NCBI GenBank assembly: GCA_039024635.1
Contig: JBCCQA010000022.1
Location: forward strand, 1-64,000
Direction of reading: 5' to 3'
Length of the DNA: 64,000 nucleotides
Source of the DNA: Kuafuiihalomonas sp039024635
Lineage (GTDB): Bacteria > Myxococcota > Kuafuiibacteriia > Kuafuiibacteriales > Kuafuiibacteriaceae
A model generated the notes under the pieces. The model was not told the origin of the DNA and did no database searches. It saw only the letters and a list, made by a program, of their open reading frames with translations. Every line of letters starts with the position of its first letter. Positions within the stretch are counted from its first letter, which is position 1. Shown in pieces: positions 43,297-51,472 of the stretch. The translations under genes were made by a program, and so were the position numbers.

Positions 43297-45144
43297 ATGA
43301 ACCGCAGACTGACTTGGACTTCACTCATCACCCTTTCCTTCGGCCTGGCAGCGAGCGCCCTGGCGACCGATGCCGCCACGAGCCCTGGCAACAGCAGAAA
43401 CGACCTGGAGATCGGCAACGTGGTCTTCTTCCATCCCGATGGTTCGGCCCTTCAACAGTGGAACGCGGCACGGATGTACTGGCAGGGCCCGGACGAAGAG
43501 CTTCATTGGGATCGCCTGCCCTGGATGGCCGTTTACCGGGGCCACACGGCGGACCGCTTGACCGGTACGTCGAATGGCGGGGCCACCACCCACGCCTTCG
43601 GCTTCAAGGTGGTGGGCGCCAACTCCTACGGAACCGACGACGGCCGTGACATCCTGTCCCTTTCTAGCTACCCGGGGTCGATTTCGCGAGAGGCCGCCAA
43701 CGCGGGCCATCCGACCGGTCTCGTGAACGATGGCGACATCGCCGGTGAACCTGGGACCGGTGCCTTCTTCTCCGAGACGGACACGCGGGGAGAGCCCGAG
43801 TTTCAGTCCCTCCAGCTCCTGGGCGGCAGGCCTGGCTTCAACGGCTTCGCCGGAGATCCGCAGCTGGATCCCGACATTACGGATGGTGAAGAGGATCCCG
43901 TCGTCATCCTGGGTGGAGGCGAGCGCTTCTTCCTTCCCGTGGGAACGCCCCACTGTGGAACCAAGAGGCTGACCCTCAGCAAGCGACGTCTCGACTGCTT
44001 CGTCCACTTCGACGCAATTGGGGCAGCCGAAGACGTGCGTGACGGCGCCAACCCGTCGGACGCCATCGCCGACAACGGCCCCCGTCGTATCGATGGTCGG
44101 AATCTCCTCGAGGAAGCTGAGAACGACGGCTACCTCGTGATTCGTACCCGTCGCCAGTACCAGCAGCTTCTGAGAAGCCTTCGCCAGTTCCCCAACTATG
44201 CGCCCAAGGTCCTGGGCGTCTTTGCCGCCGACGACATCTTCAACGATCAGCCTGAGGAGCGGGTGCGGGCGGCAGGTCTGGTCCGCAGTCCGAGCACACC
44301 TCTGCCCCCCGAGGTTGGTCAGCTCCCGGCGCCTCTGGCCCTCAGCAAGATCGGAGATCTGGTCATTTGGGGAACGCCAGCCGGCCCCTGGGGACCGGAC
44401 GCCGACCCCATGGCCTTCGATACACCCAACTCCGTGAATCCTCCCACGGTCGCTGAGCTTACGAAGGTGGCGCTCATCATCTTGGACCGTCGTTCCCGTG
44501 GTGTGAGTCTTCCTTTTCATCTCGTGGTCGAGACGGAGTCGACCGACAACCTTCCCAACAATACGAACGCCGTAGGGACTCTTCGAGCACTCAAGCGGTC
44601 CGACAACGTCATTCGCGAGTACCGGCGCTTCAGCCAGGGGCGTGGAGTCCATGACTCGGCGGCCTATGGATTTCCGACCCTCATGGTCACCGCGGCCGAC
44701 AGCGATGGTGGTGCCATGCAGGTCTTGTCTCTTAACCGTTCCAGCGACGAGGACGCCGACGTGGGAGTCGTGGCCGCCAACCGAACTGAGCTTCCGGGCG
44801 AGATCATCCTCCCCAACCCGCTCGACGGCCTGGGGGGTCGAGAGAGCTTTGCCCCCTTCCAAGCTGAGCCGGATGCCGTGTTTCAGTTTCGGCCGATTCC
44901 GAACGGAGACGGGGATATCACCGGGCAGATCGCCGTCCAGCGGCTGCGTTTCGCCGTGAGCTGGCCCTCCAGCGCCGACGTTGCGGGCGGGATCATCTCG
45001 CGAGCGGAAGGGCCGAATGCCTCTCTGCTTCAGACCCGCTTCTCACGACGTTTCGACAGTACCGACGTCTACCGAATTCAGTATGCGACTCTGTTCGGTC
45101 GTCTTCTTCGAAGCGCTAAAGGTGAGCTGGCGCCCACTCGCTGA
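43297..45144 (+). CDS. Alkaline-phosphatase-superfamily protein with altered metal ligands
   Basis: The ATG at 43297 with AGGAGG six bases upstream gives 615 residues with a signal peptide (MNRRLTWTSLITLSFGLAASALA). The start of the mature protein matches the phosphatase fold: VVFFHPDG-x-x-x-x-x-x-AAR replaces the usual GDGMG, TGTSNGGATTHAFG replaces the D-S-A-A-T-A nucleophile loop, FHLVVETESTDNLPNNTN replaces the H-x-x-H metal loop, and VTAADSDGGAM replaces the V-T-A-D-H-E-T loop. Several metal-binding His are lost, so it may be non-catalytic or have a different activity. It is probably periplasmic or secreted. Confidence 0.6.
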   Translation: MNRRLTWTSLITLSFGLAASALATDAATSPGNSRNDLEIGNVVFFHPDGSALQQWNAARMYWQGPDEELHWDRLPWMAVYRGHTADRLTGTSNGGATTHAFGFKVVGANSYGTDDGRDILSLSSYPGSISREAANAGHPTGLVNDGDIAGEPGTGAFFSETDTRGEPEFQSLQLLGGRPGFNGFAGDPQLDPDITDGEEDPVVILGGGERFFLPVGTPHCGTKRLTLSKRRLDCFVHFDAIGAAEDVRDGANPSDAIADNGPRRIDGRNLLEEAENDGYLVIRTRRQYQQLLRSLRQFPNYAPKVLGVFAADDIFNDQPEERVRAAGLVRSPSTPLPPEVGQLPAPLALSKIGDLVIWGTPAGPWGPDADPMAFDTPNSVNPPTVAELTKVALIILDRRSRGVSLPFHLVVETESTDNLPNNTNAVGTLRALKRSDNVIREYRRFSQGRGVHDSAAYGFPTLMVTAADSDGGAMQVLSLNRSSDEDADVGVVAANRTELPGEIILPNPLDGLGGRESFAPFQAEPDAVFQFRPIPNGDGDITGQIAVQRLRFAVSWPSSADVAGGIISRAEGPNASLLQTRFSRRFDSTDVYRIQYATLFGRLLRSAKGELAPTR

Positions 45145-45151
45145 TTCGACG

Positions 45152-45185
45152 GGGCTTCGGAGCAGACTCGCCTGTTCCGAAGCCC
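45152..45185. terminator. Long-stem hairpin after the phosphatase-like gene
   Basis: GGGCTTCGGA (45152-45161) pairs perfectly with TCCGAAGCCC (45176-45185) over 10 bp, loop of 14 bases, starting 8 bases after the stop codon. Probable transcription terminator for the plus-strand gene. Confidence 0.55.
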
Positions 45186-45207
45186 GGTCTGGGTCTCCGG
45201 TTGAACT

Positions 45208-45227
45208 TCGACTGAGGCCTCAGTCGA
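45208..45227. terminator. Perfect 20-bp palindrome over the minus-strand stop codon
   Basis: TCGACTGAGG-CCTCAGTCGA is an exact 20-bp palindrome; the TCA at 45220-45222 is the complement of the stop codon of the minus-strand propeller lipoprotein. Together with the hairpin at 45152-45185 it may form a bidirectional end structure. Confidence 0.5.
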
Positions 45228-46386
45228 GACTGAAGATGTTGATTGCTTGGCCCTCGGTACTGAAGGCGAGGGCGCCACTCACCGTCTCCACGTCGACCTC
45301 GTAGACCTCCGTGCTCTGAAAGCTCTGTGAGGTCGTGAGAAGGAGTCTACCGTCGAGATCGAGGGCTCGGGGTATCCGGGTGAATGGGAGGCCGGCGATC
45401 TCGGTCCCGCTCGGGGTGTCCGCTCCGTAATCGATGAGCCAGGCCCGCCGGACGGGATCCAGGGCAACCGAAGTTGGGTCATTGGGGTCAACGAGCTCGG
45501 GGTAGAGCGCAAAGGTGAGCACCTGCCCGTCTCCGACGTAGGCAGCGCCAGATGTACCCCGCCCTTCGACGAAGGGTGCCATGTCGAACAGAAAGTCGTC
45601 GAACGCCGTCGAGTTGGGAGGAATGCGGACGAGGCAGCTCGCGAGGTCGGGGCGAAGTGTGTTGAAGCCGCCATCGCCCTGGACGTAGAGGAAGCCGTCC
45701 TCATCCACGTAGGCCTGAGTCGGAAAGGCGCAGCGCGTGTCCCGAACGATCTCGGCCAAGGTAAAGGAGCCCAGGTCCACGATACCCACCGTGATCTCGG
45801 GGAAGATCTCGAGGCCGAAGCGATAGGCTACGACTAGGAATAGCGTTCCGTCGCGCACGATCATGTTGACCGTCTCGACGTTGAAGTCCAGGGGTAGGAG
45901 CTCGGAGATCGAGGTCTGTCGCGTAATCCTCATCTGGCTGGGATCGAACTCGACGAGAAGCGGCTCTTCCAAGCCGAAGGAGACAGCGGTGGTTGAGTCG
46001 AAGTAGCGCGTAATGCCGGCTCGCTGAAGGCCCAGGGCGGAGAAGTTGATCGTTTCGTGCTCGCGGAAGTCGTCGACACCACAGTTGCGAAAGCGCGTGA
46101 TCCGTGGAGCTTCGAGGCTCTCGACGAAGACGTCCCCGTCCAAAGTCGAGAAGCGCTGCTGGCCCGAGAACTCCCGGGCTTCAGCAACGCTCACCGTGCC
46201 GCTGGGAAGGGCTGTAAGCCCCTCCAGGTAGGACGCGCTCGTCGTACCGTCAGGCTGCCGGATTCGAAGGCCAAATCCCACCTGGCTCGCTGGTTCGCAG
46301 GGACTCTGGTCGTTCACCTCTGAACCGCAGCTCCACTGCGCTAGGGCGGCCGAGACGGTGGTAGCGATCAGCCATCCATTTCTCAT
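45220..46386 (-). CDS. Propeller-like lipoprotein beside the TonB receptor
   Basis: The ATG at 46386 gives 388 residues with a lipobox (LAQWSC) and a body of repeated strand-turn units (EITVGIVDLGS, YVDEDGFLYVQGDG, ALDLDGRLLLTTSQ) that look like a seven-bladed propeller, similar to DUF4374-type siderophore-linked lipoproteins. It lies 11 bases after the TonB receptor stop and is surely co-transcribed, so it probably helps capture or bind the receptor's ligand at the cell surface. Confidence 0.7.
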   Translation of the reverse strand: MRNGWLIATTVSAALAQWSCGSEVNDQSPCEPASQVGFGLRIRQPDGTTSASYLEGLTALPSGTVSVAEAREFSGQQRFSTLDGDVFVESLEAPRITRFRNCGVDDFREHETINFSALGLQRAGITRYFDSTTAVSFGLEEPLLVEFDPSQMRITRQTSISELLPLDFNVETVNMIVRDGTLFLVVAYRFGLEIFPEITVGIVDLGSFTLAEIVRDTRCAFPTQAYVDEDGFLYVQGDGGFNTLRPDLASCLVRIPPNSTAFDDFLFDMAPFVEGRGTSGAAYVGDGQVLTFALYPELVDPNDPTSVALDPVRRAWLIDYGADTPSGTEIAGLPFTRIPRALDLDGRLLLTTSQSFQSTEVYEVDVETVSGALAFSTEGQAINIFSLD

Positions 46387-46397
46387 CGTCCGGCACA

Positions 46398-48491
46398 CTA
46401 GTAGAAGACGCTCGCTTTGAAGAAGAAAGAACGTCCAGGTTGAGGCACACGATAGAAGTCGAATAGGTCTTGGTTGGCAAGGTTGCGAGCCTCCAAGTTG
46501 AAGGCCACTCTGAGGGGGGAGCTGGCGAAGGAGAGGGCATCGTAGGTGATGCCGAGGTCGTTGGCGAACTGGGCAGGGATGATGATCTTGCTCTCTTCGT
46601 CACCATCTCTCTCAAAGAAAAGCGGGAAGTCGTCGACCCATCGGCTTCTCCAGTAGACTTCGAGAGCATCCTGGCCGCCGAAGACGTCAAACGCTCGACC
46701 GGTGACGATGAAGGTGCCAAAGAGCACGGGACGGTTGGGGAGCTGGTCGCCACGATTGCGTGCGAAGTCACCTTCTCGAGACTGATTGACGGCTCGCTCC
46801 CAGCTGAAGCTGGCGACGAAGTCCAGATGTCGTCGAAAGAGCTGAGCGTGAAGATTACCCGAAGCTCCGTGAACGAAGACGCCATCCACGTTGCGAGTGC
46901 TTGCCGTCAGGCCTTCGGGCTCGAGGAAGATCTGGTCGGAGACGCTTCGAACGAAGCCGCCCACGTCCGCGTCTAGGTCGAGCGAGGGCGTGACGGGGAG
47001 AGGTCGCACTCTCAGGATGACGTTGCCGTTGTGACTGCGCTCGGGCTCGAGTTCAGGGTTGGCAGATACCAGCCTCCCGTCGCCCAGTAGTTCATCCGAG
47101 TCAGGCAGTCGAATCGCCCACTCGTAGGACAAGCTCAAGCTGAGCGAATCTACGAGCTCGAACTCGATGGTCGCCCCGGCTCCGGGCCTGAGCCGGAGCT
47201 CGTCGACGGGCTCAGCTTCGAGGTCAACGATGGCATTACTCGCCTGAATGGACTGAAGGTAGAGCTTTCCGAAGACCACGCTCTCGACCCGCCGATTCAG
47301 CCATTCGCGTCGCCAATCCAAGCCAGTCACGAATTCGGCCAAGGTGGCGCTGTCTCTGGGGTCATTGACGAACTGACCCGAGCGCCGAAGCCATTTGGGC
47401 GCCAGGCTGAAGGTGAACAGGTCCTCTCCGAAATCCGCCGAGATGTTGGTGCGGGCTTCGAGCTGCAGGTCGCGAAGCATCGTCTCCGCGCCCCGCGTCA
47501 GTTCGCCCGGTGCGCTGTCGCTGGACACGATAGTGCCAAGGGCATCGTAGACCCTGGTGGATACGTCACGGAAGTCGATGGTGCGGCGAGAGAAGGCGGT
47601 CCATATCTCAATGAGGAGCCACGGTGCGACATCGCCGAACTGGGCGCGAGCCAAGCCGCCGACGGTATCTTCTCCGGAGGTGGCTTCCCCAGCGACGGTG
47701 GAGATCAGCGTTACACCGTTCTGTAGGTCGTCGTCGAATCCGGTCGAGAAGGCTCGAAGAGAAATGCGTGTGCCCGGCGAAGCGCGATAAGAGAGATTGG
47801 CGGCTCCCCCGTAGCCAAGGAAGCCGTCGTTGAATTGGGGGGCCGTGATCTCCATCTCTTCGCCGGTCAAGTCACCCTGCCTTACGGTAAAGTCATAGCT
47901 ATTGGCCGACCCGTCCACGAAGCCCTCCAGACCCAGAGTCAACGCGTCGCTTCCCAAGGGCGTGCCGACGGCCGCCGTTCCTTGATGGCTGTTGAAGGAA
48001 CCCAGGCGATAGCTCGCCTCGGCGTAGGCGTCTTGGCGGGTGCGACTGACGAAGTCGATGGCACCGCCGAGCGCATCGGTGCCGAAGCCGACCGGCACCA
48101 CGCCCCGGTAGACGTCGATTCGGTCGAGGAGCGAGAGGGGGAGGGCAGTGGGGGCGTAGTCGAAGCCTGCGATCTCCGACGGCACACCGTCGACGAAGGT
48201 CCGCACCCTCCGTCCACTGAGCCCGTCCAGCGAGACGTCTCGGCGAGCCCCCACCCCACCCCGTGAGCGAGTGTTGATGCCTCGTACGCGCTCCAAGACG
48301 TCGGAGGTGTCGGTGGCTCGAGCATCGAGGGTGCGGACCTCCAAGCTCGTCGTCGGGTAGGACGATTCGAGCTTGGAGCTCTTTTCCCGTTTCCCTTTGA
48401 CCACGACCCGGTCCATAGTCGCCGTGCTCGAATTCACGACCAGATCCGATTCAGCGGCCAAGACGAGGAGCAGGGCGAAGACCTGCGACAC
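46398..48491 (-). CDS. TonB-dependent outer-membrane receptor
   Basis: This 697-residue protein from a GTG start has a signal segment (about 1-14), a plug domain (about 30-150; LEVRTLDARATDTSDVLERVRGINTR, DVYRGVVPVGFGTDALGGAIDFVS), and a beta-barrel ending FFFKASVFY with the terminal aromatic residue. The likely TonB box is the DRVVVKG segment (about residues 27-33). Short length (about 700) and the PepSY-type neighbours suggest siderophore or heme uptake. A Fur-like site lies 14 bases upstream of its start, so iron starvation probably induces it. Confidence 0.88.
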   Translation of the reverse strand: MSQVFALLLVLAAESDLVVNSSTATMDRVVVKGKREKSSKLESSYPTTSLEVRTLDARATDTSDVLERVRGINTRSRGGVGARRDVSLDGLSGRRVRTFVDGVPSEIAGFDYAPTALPLSLLDRIDVYRGVVPVGFGTDALGGAIDFVSRTRQDAYAEASYRLGSFNSHQGTAAVGTPLGSDALTLGLEGFVDGSANSYDFTVRQGDLTGEEMEITAPQFNDGFLGYGGAANLSYRASPGTRISLRAFSTGFDDDLQNGVTLISTVAGEATSGEDTVGGLARAQFGDVAPWLLIEIWTAFSRRTIDFRDVSTRVYDALGTIVSSDSAPGELTRGAETMLRDLQLEARTNISADFGEDLFTFSLAPKWLRRSGQFVNDPRDSATLAEFVTGLDWRREWLNRRVESVVFGKLYLQSIQASNAIVDLEAEPVDELRLRPGAGATIEFELVDSLSLSLSYEWAIRLPDSDELLGDGRLVSANPELEPERSHNGNVILRVRPLPVTPSLDLDADVGGFVRSVSDQIFLEPEGLTASTRNVDGVFVHGASGNLHAQLFRRHLDFVASFSWERAVNQSREGDFARNRGDQLPNRPVLFGTFIVTGRAFDVFGGQDALEVYWRSRWVDDFPLFFERDGDEESKIIIPAQFANDLGITYDALSFASSPLRVAFNLEARNLANQDLFDFYRVPQPGRSFFFKASVFY

Positions 48492-48911
48492 TCGGGCGCT
48501 CTACTGAAAATGAGTTGCAATCGCAACACATGTGAAATCAGCCCAAATGGAGCGCTGAAGGTCTCGCTTCAAACGCTTCGGGCCGCGTCTACAGAGGCCC
48601 AGGCGCCGGACGTTTCCTATTGCGAGGTTGGAGCGGAGGCCTTCGCCGAAACGAATGGCGACTTCACAGCGGCGTCTTGTACGGAACGAGGCTTCGCCGG
48701 GACTCCGGAAGCGTCTCATCTTCAGTCGGCCAGGTTCGACCTCTCCTTCGGAAGGCTGAAGCGAGGCACAAGGGCGAATGGGACTCGTCGACGGACGTCC
48801 GGGCGTCCGGGGCAAATTTGGCCGCCAGGCCGACCTGTTCACTGATGCTCAGCCCGGAACGCTTATGTTTGTTGACTCTGCGAACCAATCTCAATTAGCC
48901 GGCCCGCTAGG
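48492..48911. other. Gap between divergent TonB receptor and membrane-protein operon
   Basis: About 420 bases. It holds the Fur-like site at 48506-48531 near the TonB receptor. One small open frame (48510-48845) exists on the plus strand, but its protein is not recognisable and it lacks a good ribosome-binding site, so it is treated as non-coding. The downstream promoter for the DUF3325-type operon could not be assigned. Confidence 0.55.
48506..48531. promoter_or_regulatory. Fur-box-like palindrome 2, TonB receptor promoter
   Basis: GAAAATGAGTTGCAATCGC overlaps an inverted repeat: ATGAGTTGC - AATC - GCAACACAT (48510-48531), arms matching at 8 of 9 positions. It has the position and AT-rich start of a Fur site and lies just upstream of the TonB receptor start at 48491. 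Confidence 0.6.
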
Positions 48912-49235
48912 ATGGGTGCCTTCCTTCTCAAGCTCATGGCTCTACAGGCGCTCTTTGTCGGATGTCTCGTCACCTACGGGTCTTCTCAAAGACAGTATTT
49001 CTTCGTCCGGACCCTCCCCGCGAAGCTGGCTTGGATCTTCTTCATTCTTGCCACGACCGGTGCGCTCCTTCTGCTCCTCACGGTCTACGACCCCATCACG
49101 GCGGGGGTGTATGTGCTGGCCGCCATCATGGTCGACTGGACCTTCGTCATTTTGGCCAGCCCTCACTTTTCCATGCAGCAGGGACTGCTTGCTTGCGGCG
49201 GCCTCCTCATGACGCTCACCGCATACTTGGGCTGA
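48912..49235 (+). CDS. Small membrane protein, DUF3325-like
   Basis: This 107-residue protein has three or four predicted transmembrane helices (MALQALFVGCLVTYG, LAWIFFILATTGALLLLLTVY, VYVLAAIMVDWTFVILA). The pattern S-x-R-Q-x-x-x-x-x-x-LP after helix 1 resembles DUF3325 proteins, which accompany PepSY and TonB receptors in iron operons. It is the first of three tightly spaced membrane genes, likely helping move electrons or iron across the inner membrane. Confidence 0.6.
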   Translation: MGAFLLKLMALQALFVGCLVTYGSSQRQYFFVRTLPAKLAWIFFILATTGALLLLLTVYDPITAGVYVLAAIMVDWTFVILASPHFSMQQGLLACGGLLMTLTAYLG

Positions 49236-49242
49236 CGGAGCC

Positions 49243-49503
49243 ATGTGGACGCGAACTCTAGTCGGACTCGTCCTTGGGTTGCTGCTATCATTCAGCTTCG
49301 CTCTGAATCTCATGCTGGTCGTGCCCGTGCCCCGCCCGGTCGGGATGGTGGTGGCCTTCATCGGGGGCTTTCTGGTTTTGGCAGGCGTTCAAACATGGGC
49401 CTACTGCGCCCCGGAATTCCCTCGGCTATTGCGATGGGTGGTTTTGACCCTCGGGATCACTTTCGGATTGAACGCCTGGGCGTACTTGGGATCGATGTCG
49501 TGA
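49243..49503 (+). CDS. Small membrane protein, DUF3649-like
   Basis: This 86-residue protein has two to three predicted transmembrane helices with VVPVPRPVGMVVAFIGGFLVLAG in the middle, matching the P-x-P-R pattern of DUF3649. It starts 7 bases after the previous stop and overlaps the PepSY-protein start (GTGA). DUF3325-DUF3649-PepSY triplets are known in iron-uptake operons of other proteobacteria. Confidence 0.6.
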   Translation: MWTRTLVGLVLGLLLSFSFALNLMLVVPVPRPVGMVVAFIGGFLVLAGVQTWAYCAPEFPRLLRWVVLTLGITFGLNAWAYLGSMS

Positions 49504-51083
49504 AAGCCAAGACCATCAAGAACGCGGTGGAGGCCCACGGTTGGGTCGGCGTCATCCTATCCGTACCCCTCTTCATCGTTTTTTGGGCGGGGGCGCTGAC
49601 CTTGTTCTTTCCCGAGGTTTCGCTCTGGTCGAACTTGCCGCTGCGCTCCGTCGAAGCATCGGTCCAAGACAGTCCCCCGCCGAGCCTGTCGAGCTTGGTC
49701 GAGGCCCAGTTGAGAACGGTCGACGCCGACACCAAGAAGCCTATTTTCCTCAGCCTTCCGGGAGCCCACTCGCCCTTCGTCGAACTCAGTGTCCCCATCG
49801 TGGAAGACCTCGAAGAGGAAGGGCGGGCTGAGTTTCTGGTCGATCCTCAGACGGGCGAGACTATCTCTCGAGGACACCCCTTCGAGCTGGCGAGCTTCCT
49901 CTATGCCCTGCACTACAATCTCAAGCTGCCCCAAGGTGCCTACATCGTCGGCCTGATCACCCTGTTCTTCCTGGTCTTACTCATGACGGGGCTCGTCATT
50001 CAGTTGAAGAATCTACTCAACCATTTCTTTCTCTACCGCCACGACAAGGGGCAACGAATGAGAGCCTACGACATCCACACCGTCGCAGGTGTCGTCACTG
50101 GGCCCTTCGCGCTCATGTACGCCCTCACCGGTTTGATGTTCAACCTGAACGTTCTCTTCTACTTCCCTGCCCTGAAGGTGGTGTACGAGGACGACCAGGT
50201 CGCACTCATGAAGGACGCTGGGTTTCCGCGTCTTCAGGTCGAGCCAGCAGGTGTTGCAGCGGAGATGCCAGCCTTGGAGCCCCTGATCGCCCGGGTCGAG
50301 GCCGTGCATGAAGCAGAGGTGTCGGCGCTGTCCTTCATGGCCTTCGGCGACGAGAACGCAGTCATCCGATTCTCTGGAATGAAGGACGGCTTCGGCAAGC
50401 GTCTCGACGTACGGTACGAGGTGGCCTCCCAGAGCTTCCCGGAGGCCCTCAACGCGGGGTCCGAAACGGCCTTCAGCGGCATCGTCATGCCCCTCTTCAT
50501 GGCTCACATGGGCCAGTTCGGCGGCCCCGGGGTTCGCTTCTTGCTCTTCCTGCTGGCCTGGGGTGTCTGCGGGCTGATCCTGGCCGGGAACGTTCTCTGG
50601 CTCGTGAAGAGAGAGAAGCAGCTTTCGAGCTACCCCTGGAGCCACGGACTCGTCCGTGGGCTCACGCTCGGTGCCTGTACGGGGACCATCGTAGCGACGG
50701 CAGCCGCCTTCGTGTTCGAGCGGAGTCTGCCCGCTAGCCTGGAGGGGCGAGTTTGGATGGTGCAGTTCACGTTCGGCCTGGTCCTGCTTGCGTCCACTCT
50801 GACCGGCTTTGCGGTGACGAGCGTTCGCCGCTTCCTGGCGTGGTCGGCGATCTCGACGGCCGGTCTTCTGGCCTGGGTCTTCCTTTGGGACCTGTACGTG
50901 TACGGCCGCTCGATTGTCGTTCTTTGGCAGGCGGGAGAGACCGCCAGCGGCGCGGTGACGCTGGGCCTACTCGTCAGCGCTGCTTTTTTTGCCTGGCTGG
51001 GTTCGAGAATTCTCGCCCTGGGCGCCGACCAAGCTCGAACGAAGGCTGGCTTCTCCACCGGCGCGACCCAAACGAGTCCCTGA
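49500..51083 (+). CDS. PepSY-associated transmembrane protein (iron-uptake type)
   Basis: The GTG at 49500 overlaps the previous stop and gives 527 residues. A signal-anchor helix (GVILSVPLFIVFWAGALTLFF) begins the protein, a PepSY-like extracytoplasmic region with FELASFLYALHYNLKLPQG follows, and there are four to six helices with IHTVAGVVTGPFALMYALTGLMF and His-containing SHGLVRG near helix ends that could ligate heme. Such proteins reduce Fe(III) or process siderophores on import (PiuB/FsqB-like). The operon is the presumed inner-membrane partner of the divergent TonB receptor. Confidence 0.8.
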   Translation: MKAKTIKNAVEAHGWVGVILSVPLFIVFWAGALTLFFPEVSLWSNLPLRSVEASVQDSPPPSLSSLVEAQLRTVDADTKKPIFLSLPGAHSPFVELSVPIVEDLEEEGRAEFLVDPQTGETISRGHPFELASFLYALHYNLKLPQGAYIVGLITLFFLVLLMTGLVIQLKNLLNHFFLYRHDKGQRMRAYDIHTVAGVVTGPFALMYALTGLMFNLNVLFYFPALKVVYEDDQVALMKDAGFPRLQVEPAGVAAEMPALEPLIARVEAVHEAEVSALSFMAFGDENAVIRFSGMKDGFGKRLDVRYEVASQSFPEALNAGSETAFSGIVMPLFMAHMGQFGGPGVRFLLFLLAWGVCGLILAGNVLWLVKREKQLSSYPWSHGLVRGLTLGACTGTIVATAAAFVFERSLPASLEGRVWMVQFTFGLVLLASTLTGFAVTSVRRFLAWSAISTAGLLAWVFLWDLYVYGRSIVVLWQAGETASGAVTLGLLVSAAFFAWLGSRILALGADQARTKAGFSTGATQTSP

Positions 51084-51472
51084 AGCGGTTCGGTGGTACA
51101 GCCGAGAGGGATAGCGCCTCGCGAGGAAGGCAACGCCTCCTAGACCCTCGCAAGGGTTGTTCTCAGGCAACCATACTTCCGTTCGTCCAAGCTACGTTCG
51201 GCCAAGCTCCGACTCGACGGGGCTCGGTCGAGGGTTGAGGGGCCATCGGGAGGACGTCAGACGCCCACCAGGGTTAAACCTATCCGTGGGCTCTCAGAAA
51301 GGTGCGTTCGCTCCGCTTAGATCGGTTGACAAGAATGAGAATCAATCTCAAAAAGAAGTGGTCGTCGGCGTCGTCCTGAACTGAAATCGTTCCTCGTCAT
51401 TCAACAAAGCCATGTGGGGCGGCGTCGACGAAGCTTTCCCCCTCCCCCCCAATCCCCCTTTGACCATCGCGC
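51084..51472. other. Intergenic region with Fur-like box
   Basis: About 390 bases without a recognised gene. It contains a 13-base direct repeat (GTTCGTCCAAGCT and GTTCGGCCAAGCT type, near 51182-51212) and the promoter-like element around 51326-51351 described separately. No terminator with a T-run is seen after the PepSY gene. Confidence 0.55.
51326..51351 (+). promoter_or_regulatory. TTGACA -35 element overlapping Fur-box-like palindrome 3
   Basis: TTGACA (51326-51331) is a consensus -35. It is followed at once by GAATGAGAATCAATCTCAA (51333-51351), which contains TGAGA-ATCAA-TCTCA and resembles a Fur box. Placement inside the -35/-10 spacer fits repression by Fur. The -10 is poorly defined. 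The next plus-strand gene is the AlkB-type enzyme. Confidence 0.6.

Noticed and set aside
43321..44862. 513-residue minus-strand frame opposite the phosphatase-like gene
   Set aside because: Shadow frame; the plus strand has signal peptide, ribosome-binding site and fold motifs.
48510..48845. 111-residue plus-strand frame upstream of the DUF3325-like gene
   Set aside because: Unrecognisable composition, no ribosome-binding site, overlaps the Fur-like site.
51115..51145. CCTCGCGAGG palindrome downstream of the PepSY gene
   Set aside because: Only 10 bp and not followed by a T-run; such short palindromes are expected by chance in GC-rich DNA.
51157..51384. 75-residue frame in the gap before alkB
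   Set aside because: Overlaps the promoter and Fur-like element; no recognisable motif.
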